NCBI GenBank assembly: GCA_023336205.1
Contig: JALQCR010000020.1
Location: 61,906 to 125,905, forward strand
Length of the DNA: 64,000 bases
Origin: Pseudanabaena sp. Salubria-1
Lineage (GTDB): Bacteria; Cyanobacteriota; Cyanobacteriia; Pseudanabaenales; Pseudanabaenaceae
Reading direction: 5' to 3'
The translations under genes were made by a program, and so were the position numbers. Each line of letters begins with the position of its first letter. The first letter of the stretch is position 1. The notes below the pieces were generated by a model that had not been told where the DNA came from, did no database searches, and saw only the letters and a list, made by a program, of their open reading frames with translations. This document shows, in pieces, positions 8,023 through 17,902 of the stretch.

Positions 8023-11000
8023 CTCGATCGCAGTTCTAAGCCCAAAACTTGAGTATGTTCTCCACGCGCTTGAGTTACGCCGATGGTGCGTTCTGATGCT
8101 TCGATCATCGGGCGGCGGAGACTGACGACGATAAATTGAGCGAGGTTTGCTTGCTTGCGCACCATTTTTGAAAGGCGCTCAACGTTAGAACCATCGAGAA
8201 ACATATCAACTTCATCGAAAGCGTAGAAAGGCGAAGGGCGATAGCGTTGCAGCGCAAAGATAAAACTAAGCGCAGTAAGAGATTTTTCGCCTCCAGACAT
8301 CGATGACAGATTCTGCACTTGTTTGCCTTTGGGGTGAGCAACAAGGGTTAATCCGCCACTGAGGGGCGCATTAGGATTTTCGAGTTGCAAATAACCGTCC
8401 CCATCGGAGAGTTCGGTAAAGATTTCTTTGAAATGACCATTGACCGCATCAAAGGCCTGCATGAAAGCACGTTGACGAAGGGTAGTGAAATTCTCAATGC
8501 GGATTAAGAGTTCAGTACGTTCTTGATTGAGGGTTTCCAGACGACTACTGAGTTCTTCGAGGCGTTGCGATGTGGCTTCGTACTCAGCGATCGCCATCAT
8601 ATTGACGGGCTCCATTGACTGAATGCGCTTGAGTAAGCGGCGTTGCTCTAGTTGCAACTGCTCAAGGGTCATGGTTTCGGGAACTTCAGGCACAATGTCA
8701 GGAAGCTCAATTTGGGCAAGTTGCTCTGTAAATTGAGCAATTTGCTGTTCCAGTTCGGTTTGACGTTCGCGATTTTTTTGTAACTGCCATTCTTGTTGTT
8801 GCAATTGCTGTTGTTGAGCACGCAGCGATCGCTCACAGGCATCACGCTCTTGTTTTGCCGCACCGATAGTTTGTTCGAGCACATCAAGACGAGCTTGATA
8901 GGAGACGATCGCAGCTTCAGTTTGTTTAAGTTGATGCTGAATTTGCGAAGTGCTATTCATCAACTCCACTTGTGTACCACGTAGTTCTTGGAGACGAATT
9001 TGGCGCTGCGCCATTTTCTCTAAGGCGAGCTTATGTTTGTTCTCTAATTCGCCTAGTTGTTGCTTGGCGGTGCGCAGTTCGATTTCTGCACTATTTAGCA
9101 GTGCTTCTTGACCTTGCATTGCATCTTGAGCTTGTAGCCAACGGGTATGGGTTCCCGATTTTTCTAGTTCTGTCAGTTCGGCACGCTTGACTAGTAGCTT
9201 AGCTTCAAGTTCAGCAATATTGCCATCGAGTGTACTCAGTTGTGATTGCCCGATTTCGATCGCAGCGCGGGTTTGTTGAATTTGATCTTGCAGACGAGTG
9301 CGATCGCGGCTATTGCGTTCGATTTGTTCGTAGATGCGATCGCGCTTGAGTTGGGATTCCCGATGAGTAGTTCTTGCTGATTGCAGCTGCTCTTCATACT
9401 TGGCAATGCCCGTTAATGCACCACGCAAACGGTGATTTAGGCTGGCTAGCATCTGGTCAATTTCTAAGAGGCGATCGCGCAATTGTTTGGTTTCCGAAGA
9501 TTCGGCAGGCTTAGCATTGCCAAAATGCAGACTGCTATGTAGAGGAGCGCTTCCACCTGTCATTGCGCCAGATGTTTCAAGAATTTCACCTTCCAATGTC
9601 ACCATGCGATGCTTGCCGATATGAAACCTCGCTTGAGTGAGGTTCTCGAATACAAGAGTATTGCCAAACACAAAGGAGAAGACATCTTGATAGCGGTCTT
9701 CGTAGGTGACGAGATTAAAGGCATAGTCGATCGCGCCTAGTCTTTGAGCCTCTGTGCGCGAAGGAAACTTAGCAGGATTTAGTTTGTTCAACGGTAAGAA
9801 TGTAGCGCGTCCTGCTCTCTCACGTTTGAGCAAAGCGATCGCTTCTGATGCAACTTCATCATTATCGACAACCAGATTGCCTAAGCGTCCACCTGCGCAG
9901 ATTTCTAGAGCTAATTGATAACGAGGCTCAACTAATCCAAGCTGAGCGACCAAGCCGTAAACGCCTGACAAGTCCGCTTCGATCACGACTTGTGAAGCTC
10001 TAGTTCCTTGGACCTCTCGACTTGCTTGGACTTGCGCTTCAAGTTTGTCAAGTTGTCGTGTTTTGACTCGCTGCTCTTGAGTAATGCGATCAATCGTTTC
10101 ATTTTGAAGTTGTACTTCTAACTGCGCTTCTGCGAGATTTTTCGCTAAGGTTTGCACCAAAGCCTCAGCACCACTGACTTCTGCTTCTTGCAATCGCAAA
10201 GCATCTTCTAATGACTGATTGGAGAGCATGTCAACGGCATAACGCCCTTCACCAGCCTGAATCTCTTTGAGTTCCTTTTCTTGTGACTCTAATTGGAGCG
10301 ATCGCTGATTGAGGACTTCTCTAAGTCTTGTTTGCTCTTGCTTTTGCGGATCGAGAGATGCTTGAGCGCTATCAACATCTTGACGAAGTTGTGTTTGCTG
10401 ACGTACCCATTCTGAGGAAGCTGATGCGATCGCTTGCACTTCCTTACGATATTGGGAAACAATCGATGACTGTTGATCGCGAGCTTTTTCAGCAGTAGCC
10501 GCTGATTCTTCTTTAAATTTCTTCTGTGATTCTAATTCTTCAGACTCGCGTAAGAGTTGATCAATTTCCTCTTGTGTACTGACAATATGATTTTGATTAT
10601 TTTGATAAGAATTAGTCAGAGACTGCTGCTGACGCTGCAATCCGCGCAATTCTGCCTGTTGCCCAGATAAGTTACTAGAAACCGAGAGATATTCTTCTTC
10701 ACCGAGAGTATGGACGCGATCGCTAAGTTCGTTAAGTTGAACTGTCCCCGTCTCGATTACCTGCGAGAGTTCTGCTAATGACTTCTCAATATTGCCGCAT
10801 TGTTCGCGATTATTAACTAATTCAACATTACGCAATGATTGCTGATAAGTAATCTCCCGCTGTTGCAGCACCGCCTCCGATGCCTCCATGCGCTCATATT
10901 CCAACCGCAGCGCCTTATATTTCTCCGCCTTAACGCGATCACTCTTTAGTTTCTCTTTATTGGCAATCAGTTCCTGCTCAACAATCCTAAATCTCTCTTC

Positions 11001-11615
11001 TTGCGCCTTAACGTCATCTAATTTATCTTTGGCGGTCGAAATTTTGCGATCGAACTCGCCGACACCCGCTAGTTCGTCAATAATCTCCCGACGTTCCCGC
11101 GAGTTCATCGAGATGATGCCCGTAACATCCCCTTGCAATACGACGTTATAACCTTCAGGATAAATACGGAACTTAGCTAATTGCTCATGCAATTCGCTTA
11201 AATTACATGGAGTTCCATTAATGTAATAAGTGGATGTATAAGTCCCCTGCGTAGTAACGCGCAACTTGCGCATCACCGTCCATTCGCCAATAGTTTGCCC
11301 TTCCGCAGTAGGAATCTCTACCCCTTCACTTTGTAATGCTGCCATTTCTGCCTCTTCAAGGGCAAAGGTCACGGTGACGATCGCTTCGACCATCCGCCCC
11401 TTTTTGCTATGGGCTTGGTTAACCAAATCTGGCAAGCGATAGGCTCTCATGCCCTTAGAGCCAGCCAGCCCCAGCGCAAATAGCAACGCATCCAGAATAT
11501 TTGACTTACCCGAACCATTGGGCCCCGAAACTACCGTAAATCCAGTCAGTAGTGGGATTGACACGGTCGAGCCAAAGGATTTAAATCTGGTGAGTTCTAC
11601 ATTTTTAATGTACAT
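8019..11615 (-). CDS. smc: Chromosome segregation protein SMC
   Basis: 1198 residues, full length for bacterial SMC, the condensin ATPase that compacts and resolves the chromosome. N-terminal head with Walker A GPNGSGKSN at about residue 33, then a long heptad coiled coil, a hinge near residues 520-680 (GVYGLVAQLGLVEPRY), the return coil rich in Gln and Glu, and the C-terminal head with signature LSSMSGGEKSLTAL and Walker B FYAFDEVDMFLDG. Partner genes scpA and scpB are not in the window. Terminated by the hairpin at 7974-8022. Confidence 0.98.
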   Translation of the reverse strand: MYIKNVELTRFKSFGSTVSIPLLTGFTVVSGPNGSGKSNILDALLFALGLAGSKGMRAYRLPDLVNQAHSKKGRMVEAIVTVTFALEEAEMAALQSEGVEIPTAEGQTIGEWTVMRKLRVTTQGTYTSTYYINGTPCNLSELHEQLAKFRIYPEGYNVVLQGDVTGIISMNSRERREIIDELAGVGEFDRKISTAKDKLDDVKAQEERFRIVEQELIANKEKLKSDRVKAEKYKALRLEYERMEASEAVLQQREITYQQSLRNVELVNNREQCGNIEKSLAELSQVIETGTVQLNELSDRVHTLGEEEYLSVSSNLSGQQAELRGLQRQQQSLTNSYQNNQNHIVSTQEEIDQLLRESEELESQKKFKEESAATAEKARDQQSSIVSQYRKEVQAIASASSEWVRQQTQLRQDVDSAQASLDPQKQEQTRLREVLNQRSLQLESQEKELKEIQAGEGRYAVDMLSNQSLEDALRLQEAEVSGAEALVQTLAKNLAEAQLEVQLQNETIDRITQEQRVKTRQLDKLEAQVQASREVQGTRASQVVIEADLSGVYGLVAQLGLVEPRYQLALEICAGGRLGNLVVDNDEVASEAIALLKRERAGRATFLPLNKLNPAKFPSRTEAQRLGAIDYAFNLVTYEDRYQDVFSFVFGNTLVFENLTQARFHIGKHRMVTLEGEILETSGAMTGGSAPLHSSLHFGNAKPAESSETKQLRDRLLEIDQMLASLNHRLRGALTGIAKYEEQLQSARTTHRESQLKRDRIYEQIERNSRDRTRLQDQIQQTRAAIEIGQSQLSTLDGNIAELEAKLLVKRAELTELEKSGTHTRWLQAQDAMQGQEALLNSAEIELRTAKQQLGELENKHKLALEKMAQRQIRLQELRGTQVELMNSTSQIQHQLKQTEAAIVSYQARLDVLEQTIGAAKQERDACERSLRAQQQQLQQQEWQLQKNRERQTELEQQIAQFTEQLAQIELPDIVPEVPETMTLEQLQLEQRRLLKRIQSMEPVNMMAIAEYEATSQRLEELSSRLETLNQERTELLIRIENFTTLRQRAFMQAFDAVNGHFKEIFTELSDGDGYLQLENPNAPLSGGLTLVAHPKGKQVQNLSSMSGGEKSLTALSFIFALQRYRPSPFYAFDEVDMFLDGSNVERLSKMVRKQANLAQFIVVSLRRPMIEASERTIGVTQARGEHTQVLGLELRSS

Positions 11616-11692
11616 ATTCGATATACGCAGTGGCGATCAGGGGGCATACTAAGCAAAAAAGTAGCGTAGCTATTTTCTTGCTGTCTCTAGGA

Positions 11693-11707
11693 TGTCAATT
11701 TTTGACA
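11693..11707. promoter_or_regulatory. Operator-like palindrome before the AbiE-like pair
   Basis: Perfect inverted repeat TGTCAA-TTT-TTGACA about 100 bp upstream of the start at 11793. A second half site TTGTCAA lies at 11738-11744. AbiEi-type regulators are known to bind inverted repeats in their own promoter, so this is a plausible autoregulatory site. That role is inference. Confidence 0.45.
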
Positions 11708-11792
11708 GCACGAAAGTGCAAATACGTTATCACATCTTGTCAAAAATGGCATAGGTATCCTCAAGATTTTTTGCAGGTTATAATTAGTTTCA

Positions 11793-12899
11793 ATGAATTT
11801 AGACAAAAATTTCATGTATCCCAAAACTCCTCTCTTCCAGAAATGTCTCCTATTTCTGGAATCACTCCCCAATATTAAGGCGACTATTCAAGGCGAGCCT
11901 TATTTTTCTAGTGAGGTTTTAGCTGATGGAGAGTTAATAATTAGTACATCTAATAAGACGGCTAATTATATATGTGAGATTAAAACAGGGATAACAAATG
12001 ACATAGTTGAGCAAGTTGCTGAATATTTTGCCAATTTAGGGAAAAGACTGAATGATAAACAAAGACCTTTATTAGTTACTCGTAATTTATCTAGTCTGGT
12101 TGTAGATCAACTAATAGAGAGAAACATTGAATTTATTGATGTTGATGGAAATATCTATCTCAATAGTCCAGAGATTTATATAGTCATTCGCAATCAAACT
12201 TCAAAAGAAAATATAAATAAATCTTTAGAGATCACCGTTCCTGTATTGCAAGTAATATATTTCATTCTTAAAGATCCGTCAATTATTGCAAGTGACGGAA
12301 TTAATGGAAGTTATGAAAAAATTGATTGTCTTCTTGGAAGTGGTATTACCCCTAAGACAGTAAAAAATGCACTGGAAAAACTTCAAGAACTTGATTACAT
12401 TAAACGTACTAGTGAAGGATATAAAATCATTGACTACATTAAACTCCTTGAAAGATGGGAGTTAGGATATGCTGAAAGATTACGTTCAAAATTGTTAATA
12501 GGAACATTTAGATATATAGGGAAACAAAACTTTTGGGAGATCGAAAATAAACTTAAGCTATATGCTCAGAAATATGGCTATTTAATTGGTGGCGAACTTG
12601 CCGCTTCAATAATGACTCAATATCTTCGTCCTGTAGGAGCTACACTACACATTCACAAAGATCATTATTACTTTCCGCTAGTAGTCGATCTAAGGCTAAA
12701 ACCCGATCCTGATGGAAACATAGAAATTCATCAAAGATTTGACAGACAAAATGATCAGCATGATCGTAACGAAGAATTGAATAATCTTATTAATCCATTA
12801 CTCGTTCATGCAGAACTAGTTCGTACTGGTGATAGTCGATTGAAAGAAACAGCTCAACTTATTTTTGACAAATATATTGCGGAACTAGCTCAAAAGTGA
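11793..12899 (+). CDS. AbiEi-like regulator (type IV TA antitoxin-like)
   Basis: 368-residue protein. The N-terminal half (about 15-140) has alternating beta strands and an acidic core resembling a nuclease-like or AbiEi_2-type domain: the stretch YICEIKTGITNDIVEQVAEY, then PLLVTRNLSSLVVDQLIERN and FIDVDGNIYL. The middle (about 150-220) reads as a winged helix (KTVKNALEKLQELDYIKRT). This layout matches proteins annotated as AbiEi-family antitoxins. Its stop overlaps the start of the next gene (ATGA at 12896-12899), so the two are translationally coupled. The start could instead be the ATG at 11814. No convincing Shine-Dalgarno. Assignment rests on architecture and on the nucleotidyltransferase partner. 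Confidence 0.65.
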   Translation: MNLDKNFMYPKTPLFQKCLLFLESLPNIKATIQGEPYFSSEVLADGELIISTSNKTANYICEIKTGITNDIVEQVAEYFANLGKRLNDKQRPLLVTRNLSSLVVDQLIERNIEFIDVDGNIYLNSPEIYIVIRNQTSKENINKSLEITVPVLQVIYFILKDPSIIASDGINGSYEKIDCLLGSGITPKTVKNALEKLQELDYIKRTSEGYKIIDYIKLLERWELGYAERLRSKLLIGTFRYIGKQNFWEIENKLKLYAQKYGYLIGGELAASIMTQYLRPVGATLHIHKDHYYFPLVVDLRLKPDPDGNIEIHQRFDRQNDQHDRNEELNNLINPLLVHAELVRTGDSRLKETAQLIFDKYIAELAQK

Positions 12900-13696
12900 T
12901 GATTGATTCTAGAGAGAAGCAGGTTTTAGCTGACCTAACTGCTATTGTCAAAGTGCTAAATTTACCAATGATTTTGGTTGGCGCGGGAGCTAGGATAATG
13001 ATATTCGATCAAAAATTTGGACAAGGAAGAGGAACAAAAGACTGGGATATAGCAATATCTATAGATAGCTGGGAAACTTATCAAACTTTACGTGAAGCTC
13101 TAATCAATGGTACTTTTCCACGCTTTCAGTCTACAAAAGCTCCTCATAGATTTAGGCATATTGAAACTAATATTGATGTTGATATCGTGCCTTTTGGTGC
13201 AATTGGTGAACCTAATCAAGAAATTCGCTGGGCTGATAGTGACAATCCTAGAGGTAATCCCATGAGTGTTTTGGGATTTGAAGAAGCACTCTCTCATGCC
13301 ACAACCACGAATATTGATGATTTGGAAATCCAAGTAATTGATATCCCATCTTTTGTAGTCCTTAAAGTTTTTGCTTGGGGCGATCGCGGAGAACGCACAA
13401 AAAAAGATTTGGAAGACATTGAGTTTATCTTATCGAAATATGAAGATGAGGATGAGGAGCGAATCTTCAATGAATTAGCAGCAGAACTTTCTAGTGGGAA
13501 TGTTAATTTTCTTGATGCAAATATCTATCTGCTCGGACAAGATATTTATAGAATGTTGCAAGACAAAACGCTGATCGAGCTAAATAAATTATTGGAGAAA
13601 ATGATTAAAAAGTTTGATTATGCTGAAGAAAGATCTTTCGGCTATATGCTGAAAGTCTTGCAGAAAGGTATTTACTCGTTAAGCCCAAAAACGTGA
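12896..13696 (+). CDS. AbiEii-like nucleotidyltransferase (putative toxin)
   Basis: 266 residues with the fold signs of a DNA polymerase beta-type nucleotidyltransferase: glycine motif LVGAGARIMIFD (residues 27-38), RGTKDWDIAI supplying two Asp of the metal triad (D50, D52), and NIDVDIVPFG supplying the third. A helical C-terminal half follows. AbiEii/MenT toxins of this superfamily add nucleotides to tRNA or other targets (family knowledge). It overlaps the regulator gene by four bases. Which substrate it uses cannot be read from sequence; a non-toxic nucleotidyltransferase is possible. Confidence 0.7.
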   Translation: MMIDSREKQVLADLTAIVKVLNLPMILVGAGARIMIFDQKFGQGRGTKDWDIAISIDSWETYQTLREALINGTFPRFQSTKAPHRFRHIETNIDVDIVPFGAIGEPNQEIRWADSDNPRGNPMSVLGFEEALSHATTTNIDDLEIQVIDIPSFVVLKVFAWGDRGERTKKDLEDIEFILSKYEDEDEERIFNELAAELSSGNVNFLDANIYLLGQDIYRMLQDKTLIELNKLLEKMIKKFDYAEERSFGYMLKVLQKGIYSLSPKT

Positions 13697-13875
13697 AAGT
13701 TTCGTAATGTTTTTGAGGAGATCGCTTTGTCCTAAAATCTGATTGAGATTTTGGATTTTGTGATGTGTAGCGATCGCAGTTGACAAAGTAGGTAGCCAAG
13801 ATCAGTCTATTATGCTAGACGAAAAGTAATTCGCCTTAGCTTTTACCTTTACCTAATCTATTTAGCCCCAACCCT

Positions 13876-14937
13876 ATGAAAGTTGACGTATACAAGCTTC
13901 CTCAAAATAGTCCAGATGATCTCACAGCGCTAGAAGCAGCGATCGCATCTGGCGAAATTAATCCACAACAGATTGTGGCAATTTTGGGTAAGACAGAAGG
14001 AAACGGCTGCGTCAATGACTTCACACGCGGCTTTGCAGTACAAACCTTAAAGAACTATCTTGCTGGTTTTGTTGGAGAAGAACAATCTGCATCGATTGTC
14101 TATGTCATGTCTGGTGGGACCGAAGGAGCTATAAGTCCCCATTTGACGATCTTCACTAGCCAGTCTTCTGAACCGCAAAGCCCAACCCATATGGCTTTGA
14201 CTTTAGGCGTGATTCATACCCGTGATTTTACCTCTGCGGAAATCGGCTCATTAACAATGGTTAAGGAAGTGGCTCTGGCAGTCAATCAAGCGATCGCATC
14301 GGCAGGAATAGCCAAAGCAGACGTACATTTTGTGCAGATTAAATGCCCACTTGTCACCAGTCGCGATCGCCTGCTAGATGATCCTCTATCTATAAACAAG
14401 TCCGTAAGTAGCTATCAGTCAATGGGTTACTCACGAGGAGCCTCAGCTCTAGGTGTTGCAGTAGCATTAGGTGAAGTTCAACTGGAAGATCTCACCTCAG
14501 ATGATATTTGTCAAAATTATGCTTTGTATTCCACTGTAGCTTCCACTTCAGCAGGAGTAGAGCTACGCAACTGCGAAATTTTAGTATTGGGAAATGCACC
14601 GACATCAACCAGTAATTTTGTCATTGGTCATAGTGTGATGCAACATGCCCTAGATGTGCAAGCCATAACTAATGCGATCGCTTCAACAGGTCAAACTAGC
14701 GATCGGATTGTAAATATATTTGCTAAAGCTGAAGCTGATCCATCTGGAGAGCTGTTGGGAAGAAGACATACGATGATGGATGATTCAGATATTAACCATA
14801 CAAGGATGGCTAGGGCTGTAGTTGGTGCAGTAGTTGCCTCAATCGTCCAAGATCCAATGGTCTATGTATCAGGTGGGAGTGAACATCAGGGACCATCAGG
14901 GGGCGGACCTGTTGCTGCGATCGCCCGTATTGAATGA
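13876..14937 (+). CDS. Ring-opening amidohydrolase, cyanuric acid hydrolase/barbiturase family
   Basis: 353 residues, normal for the AtzD/TrzD/barbiturase family, which hydrolyses cyanuric acid to carboxybiuret or barbiturate to ureidomalonate. The three-fold repeated Ser-Lys active site is complete: Lys in ILGKTEGNG with Ser in VMSGGTEG; Lys in VQIKCPL with Ser in VASTSAGVEL; Lys in IFAKAEAD with Ser in VSGGSEHQGPSGGGP. No s-triazine genes or transporters are adjacent, so the substrate in this strain is unknown; pyrimidine breakdown is an alternative. Preceded by a short spacer without an obvious Shine-Dalgarno. Confidence 0.9.
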   Translation: MKVDVYKLPQNSPDDLTALEAAIASGEINPQQIVAILGKTEGNGCVNDFTRGFAVQTLKNYLAGFVGEEQSASIVYVMSGGTEGAISPHLTIFTSQSSEPQSPTHMALTLGVIHTRDFTSAEIGSLTMVKEVALAVNQAIASAGIAKADVHFVQIKCPLVTSRDRLLDDPLSINKSVSSYQSMGYSRGASALGVAVALGEVQLEDLTSDDICQNYALYSTVASTSAGVELRNCEILVLGNAPTSTSNFVIGHSVMQHALDVQAITNAIASTGQTSDRIVNIFAKAEADPSGELLGRRHTMMDDSDINHTRMARAVVGAVVASIVQDPMVYVSGGSEHQGPSGGGPVAAIARIE

Positions 14938-14995
14938 TATCAATTCTCAAAAGTCCTATCTCTTTCAACCCATTTTAGGATTGTTATATCATGTC

Positions 14996-15123
14996 AGCAA
15001 TTCTCATTATTAACCCAATTTAGGATTTTCCAGCGCCTTTGGCGCTGGAAAATCCTAAACTGGGTGTTAGAAAGCTCACCTTAGGTGGGCTTTCTAACAC
15101 CCAGTTTTTATAATGATGATCGC
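14996..15123. repeat. Nested-hairpin spacer element (family A)
   Basis: Left end CAGCAATTCTCATTAT; the right end ATAATGATGATCGCC is its degenerate complement. Inside are two hairpins, one with the arm GGATTTTCCAGCGCC and one with AACTGGGTGTTAGAAAGC. The same outer sequence and GCGCTGGAAA hairpin recur at 30053-30183. It lies just beyond the 3' end of the broken glycosyltransferase. Confidence 0.75.
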
Positions 15124-15147
15124 CATATCATACAAATCATCAAAACA

Positions 15148-15262
15148 CTAATTTTTTTTATATTTTTTCGGAATCTTAAAAACATTATTATAAAGTCTTA
15201 ATATCAAAGACATTTGTAAAAATGAGAAATATTCTAATAGCTCTTCTCTAAATCCATTAAAC
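15148..15262 (-). pseudogene. Glycosyltransferase 2, C-terminal remnant cut off by IS30
   Basis: Joining 16350-17104 to 15148-15259 after removing the IS30 element and one AAC duplication gives an uninterrupted 289-codon frame (867 bp, exactly divisible by three). The added tail reads NGFREELLEYFSFLQMSLIL and about 18 further residues, then TAG. This shows directly that the gene was intact before the insertion. Confidence 0.9.
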
Positions 15263-16349
15263 CGCCAATTCAAGGATGAAATGCAACGGGTTCTGATGAA
15301 GCAAAGAATACTTCGTAAGGAGTACGATAGTCAAGTGATTTTCTGGGTCTGTGATTGATCAAATTCACTGCCTTCTGAAAGTCCTCTTCTTTCACGATTT
15401 TAAAGTTTGTACTTTTGGGATAGAACTCTCTAATTAATCCATTGGTGTGTTCATTCAATCCACGTTCCCATGAATGATATGGATTCGCAAAGAAGGTCTC
15501 TAGTTTCAATCTTTCAGATAGCTTCTCATGCCCACAGAATTCTCTTCCATTATCAAAGGTCATTGTCTTTCGAGATGTTGATTCTATAGGCTCAAATAGA
15601 TTGAATGTCACTCTGTTTATCTCATCCATCGTCTTGTTCTTAGCTAGTCCAGCAAGTAAATACTTCGATGCTTTATCAACATGCGTAACTACGATACCTG
15701 TGTGGTTGCACCCGATTACCGTATCACTTTCCCAATGTCCAATCTCTGTTTTTAAATCTGCAATCTTCGGTCGATTCTCTATCCCTACCCTATTGGGAAT
15801 GCCACCTCGCTTCTGATGGCGACCTTTGCGCCTTCGTTGCTTTTGCTTCTGCCTCAGATATTGTTGATATATTCCCATCTCTTGATGGTTTGCATAGATC
15901 ATCAGATAAATCGTCTCATAGCTGATTTTACCTAGCCCCTCCCTTTCCATTCTCCCTGCTAGTTGCTCTGGGCTGTGGTGTTGCTCTAACCGTTGTTTGA
16001 CTTCGGCGATCGTCTCAGCACTGATGCTCTGAAATCTTACCTTTGCTTGTTTCCGTCTTGCTTTCATCAGGGCAACCGCAGTATCTGGCAAATAGCCAAT
16101 CTGTCGCTCGTCTGTATTGCGCGATAACTCTCTTGAAATCGTACTTTTGTTTCGCTTCAAGCGACGACCTATCTCTGATACAGATAATTGCTCAATTACT
16201 CTTAGTTTATACAGTTCACTTCTTTCTGTGGTGGTAAGATGGACAAAGCTCATGAGGGTATCCTAATTATTGTGATTAATATCAGAATATCCTTATGAGT
16301 CCCTTTACGCAAAGATCTCTAGGTGTTGCATTTCATCCTTGAATTGGCG
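15263..16349 (-). mobile_element. IS30-family insertion sequence, complete
   Basis: 1087 bp with perfect 25-bp terminal inverted repeats whose outer 20 bases are CGCCAATTCAAGGATGAAAT, flanked by a direct AAC (15260-15262 and 16350-16352), as expected for IS30 (2-3 bp duplications). It carries one full transposase. A solitary copy of the same terminus occurs at 58083-58107, so the element has moved in this genome. Confidence 0.95.
15270..16253 (-). CDS. IS30-family transposase
   Basis: 327 residues, full length. N-terminal helix-turn-helix (LSVSEIGRRLKRNKSTISRE) recognises the IS ends, then a DDE rnase H-like domain with Asp in GHWESDTVIG, Asp in MTFDNGREF and Glu in NEHTNGLIREF. The product binds the terminal repeats and carries out cut-and-paste or circle-type transposition. 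The frame is intact, so it may be active. Confidence 0.95.
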   Translation of the reverse strand: MSFVHLTTTERSELYKLRVIEQLSVSEIGRRLKRNKSTISRELSRNTDERQIGYLPDTAVALMKARRKQAKVRFQSISAETIAEVKQRLEQHHSPEQLAGRMEREGLGKISYETIYLMIYANHQEMGIYQQYLRQKQKQRRRKGRHQKRGGIPNRVGIENRPKIADLKTEIGHWESDTVIGCNHTGIVVTHVDKASKYLLAGLAKNKTMDEINRVTFNLFEPIESTSRKTMTFDNGREFCGHEKLSERLKLETFFANPYHSWERGLNEHTNGLIREFYPKSTNFKIVKEEDFQKAVNLINHRPRKSLDYRTPYEVFFASSEPVAFHP

Positions 16350-17104
16350 AACTCTAATTTTAATATTTGTGGAATTGTATTTTTTATAAATTTATATAAA
16401 ACCATTTTTAAATAGTATAGAGAATTTATATTTGATAATTCTTCTGGATGAATCATCAAAAAAATCAGTGTAGATTTCTGATGTTGTTTTAGTTTTCCCC
16501 AGCCCCCTTTGTGTCTCCAAGGATGGCAAACTGAAGCATCTCTTACAAAGAAGAGTTTATGGTCACCCTTTGTCAGTCTTAGCCTCAAATCTACGTCTTC
16601 CATAGCAGCAAAGGGAAATCTTTCGTCAAAACCACCTATAGACTCAAAAAGCTGCTTTTGTATTGCAAAATTGCAAGCCCATAAATATCCTCCTGATTCA
16701 TTTACTGGAGAAGTTTCAGATAAACTCTTGCGTGGACGGTCTACATAAGTTCTTCCCTCTAAGACTAAATAATTCATTTCGTTAGTCACATTTTTTGTAT
16801 AAGCTTCTAACCACTGTGGATCAGGTAAACAATCGTCATCTGTAAAGACTAACCATTCTCCTTGAGCGTACCTTGCTCCATTGTTACGATTAGCGGCTGG
16901 GCCATTGTGCGAGCCAGCAACCCATTTTACCCAAGAGTAGTGTTGATTAATCATCTCCTCAGCTGTGGTTAAAGAACCATCGTCAGTCACAATAACTTCA
17001 TAATCATCTGATGTTAATGTTTGTACATTAGAAGCGAGGCAATCTAAGCATTTTGCTAGTAAGTCATTTCGATGGTAGGTGGGAATTATCACTGAAAACA
17101 ACAT
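16319..17104 (-). pseudogene. Glycosyltransferase family 2, truncated by IS30
   Basis: N-terminal 252 residues of a GT-A enzyme: MLFSVIIPTYHRNDLLAKCL, VIVTDDGS, the metal-binding VFTDDDCLP (DxD-type) and the acceptor-side motif MEDVDLRLRL. Such enzymes move a sugar from a nucleotide-sugar to a polysaccharide or lipid carrier. The present frame reads nine IS-derived residues and stops in the IS30 end. The original last 36 residues are stranded at 15148-15259. The catalytic domain is whole, so some activity is conceivable. Confidence 0.92.
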
Positions 17105-17178
17105 ATTTTAAAGATATAAGTTTTGTGTTTTTTAAATGAATTCAACAGAAACTTTCTTATCCTAATAATCTACATGAT

Positions 17179-17902
17179 CTAAATATTAAATAACGCTCTC
17201 TTAATCAGCCCTAAAAATCGAGTATCTGTTAAGGATTCATAAGGTAGTTCTATTACTGTTTTCAATAAACTCTTTATGTCCTTTTCTCTAAGACCACTAC
17301 AATACTCACTTAAATATTGAGAATATAGTATTAAATTTGATATTTTTAGCCAATCTTGTTTTTGTAAATGATGTGAATATTTTTTAGCAATTACTATAGC
17401 TTCATTTCTCATAGATTGATTATGGATACTTGTTTTAGTCATATTATGAATTCTGTAAAAACAAATTGGCTTTGGATTTCTATAAAACATTGGATTTGCA
17501 AGACGAATTCTTATAAACAGTTCTAAATCCATACAGTAATGGAGGTTTTCATCTAGAAGCCCTATCTGTTCTAATATCGATTTAGTCATAAAAACTGATT
17601 GAGATGGAATAATATAATCAACACTATAAAAAAATTTAAGCAGAGCTTTTAATTTAAAGTTTTTTATTCCTTTTCCTTCTATAATTTCCTTCTCTCTTAT
17701 TGAAGAGCCAATGTAAGTAGTCCCATATATGAAATCGCATTTGCACTCTAGAAATATTTTCACTACATCTCTTAAAGCATTAGCTAAGTAACAATCATCT
17801 GAATTCATCCAAGCAAGATAATTACCTGTACATTTTTCCCATCCTTTATTGATTGCATGAGACTGTCCTCGATCTGACTCGCTAATCCAATAGCTAAGAT
17901 AA
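17179..17902 (-). pseudogene. Glycosyltransferase family 2, C-terminal part beyond the IS
   Basis: Continues 19161-19448 in frame when the IS4/IS701-type element and one TTAT duplication (minus strand) are removed; the junction reads K-K-Y-E-H-Y-L-S-Y-W-I-S-E. It contains SESDRGQSHAINKGW and WMNSDDCYL (the metal-binding acidic pair) and the acceptor motif YCMDLELFIRI. Restored length would be 335 residues. A frame starting at a GTG inside the IS end exists but would lack the nucleotide-binding strand. Confidence 0.92.
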
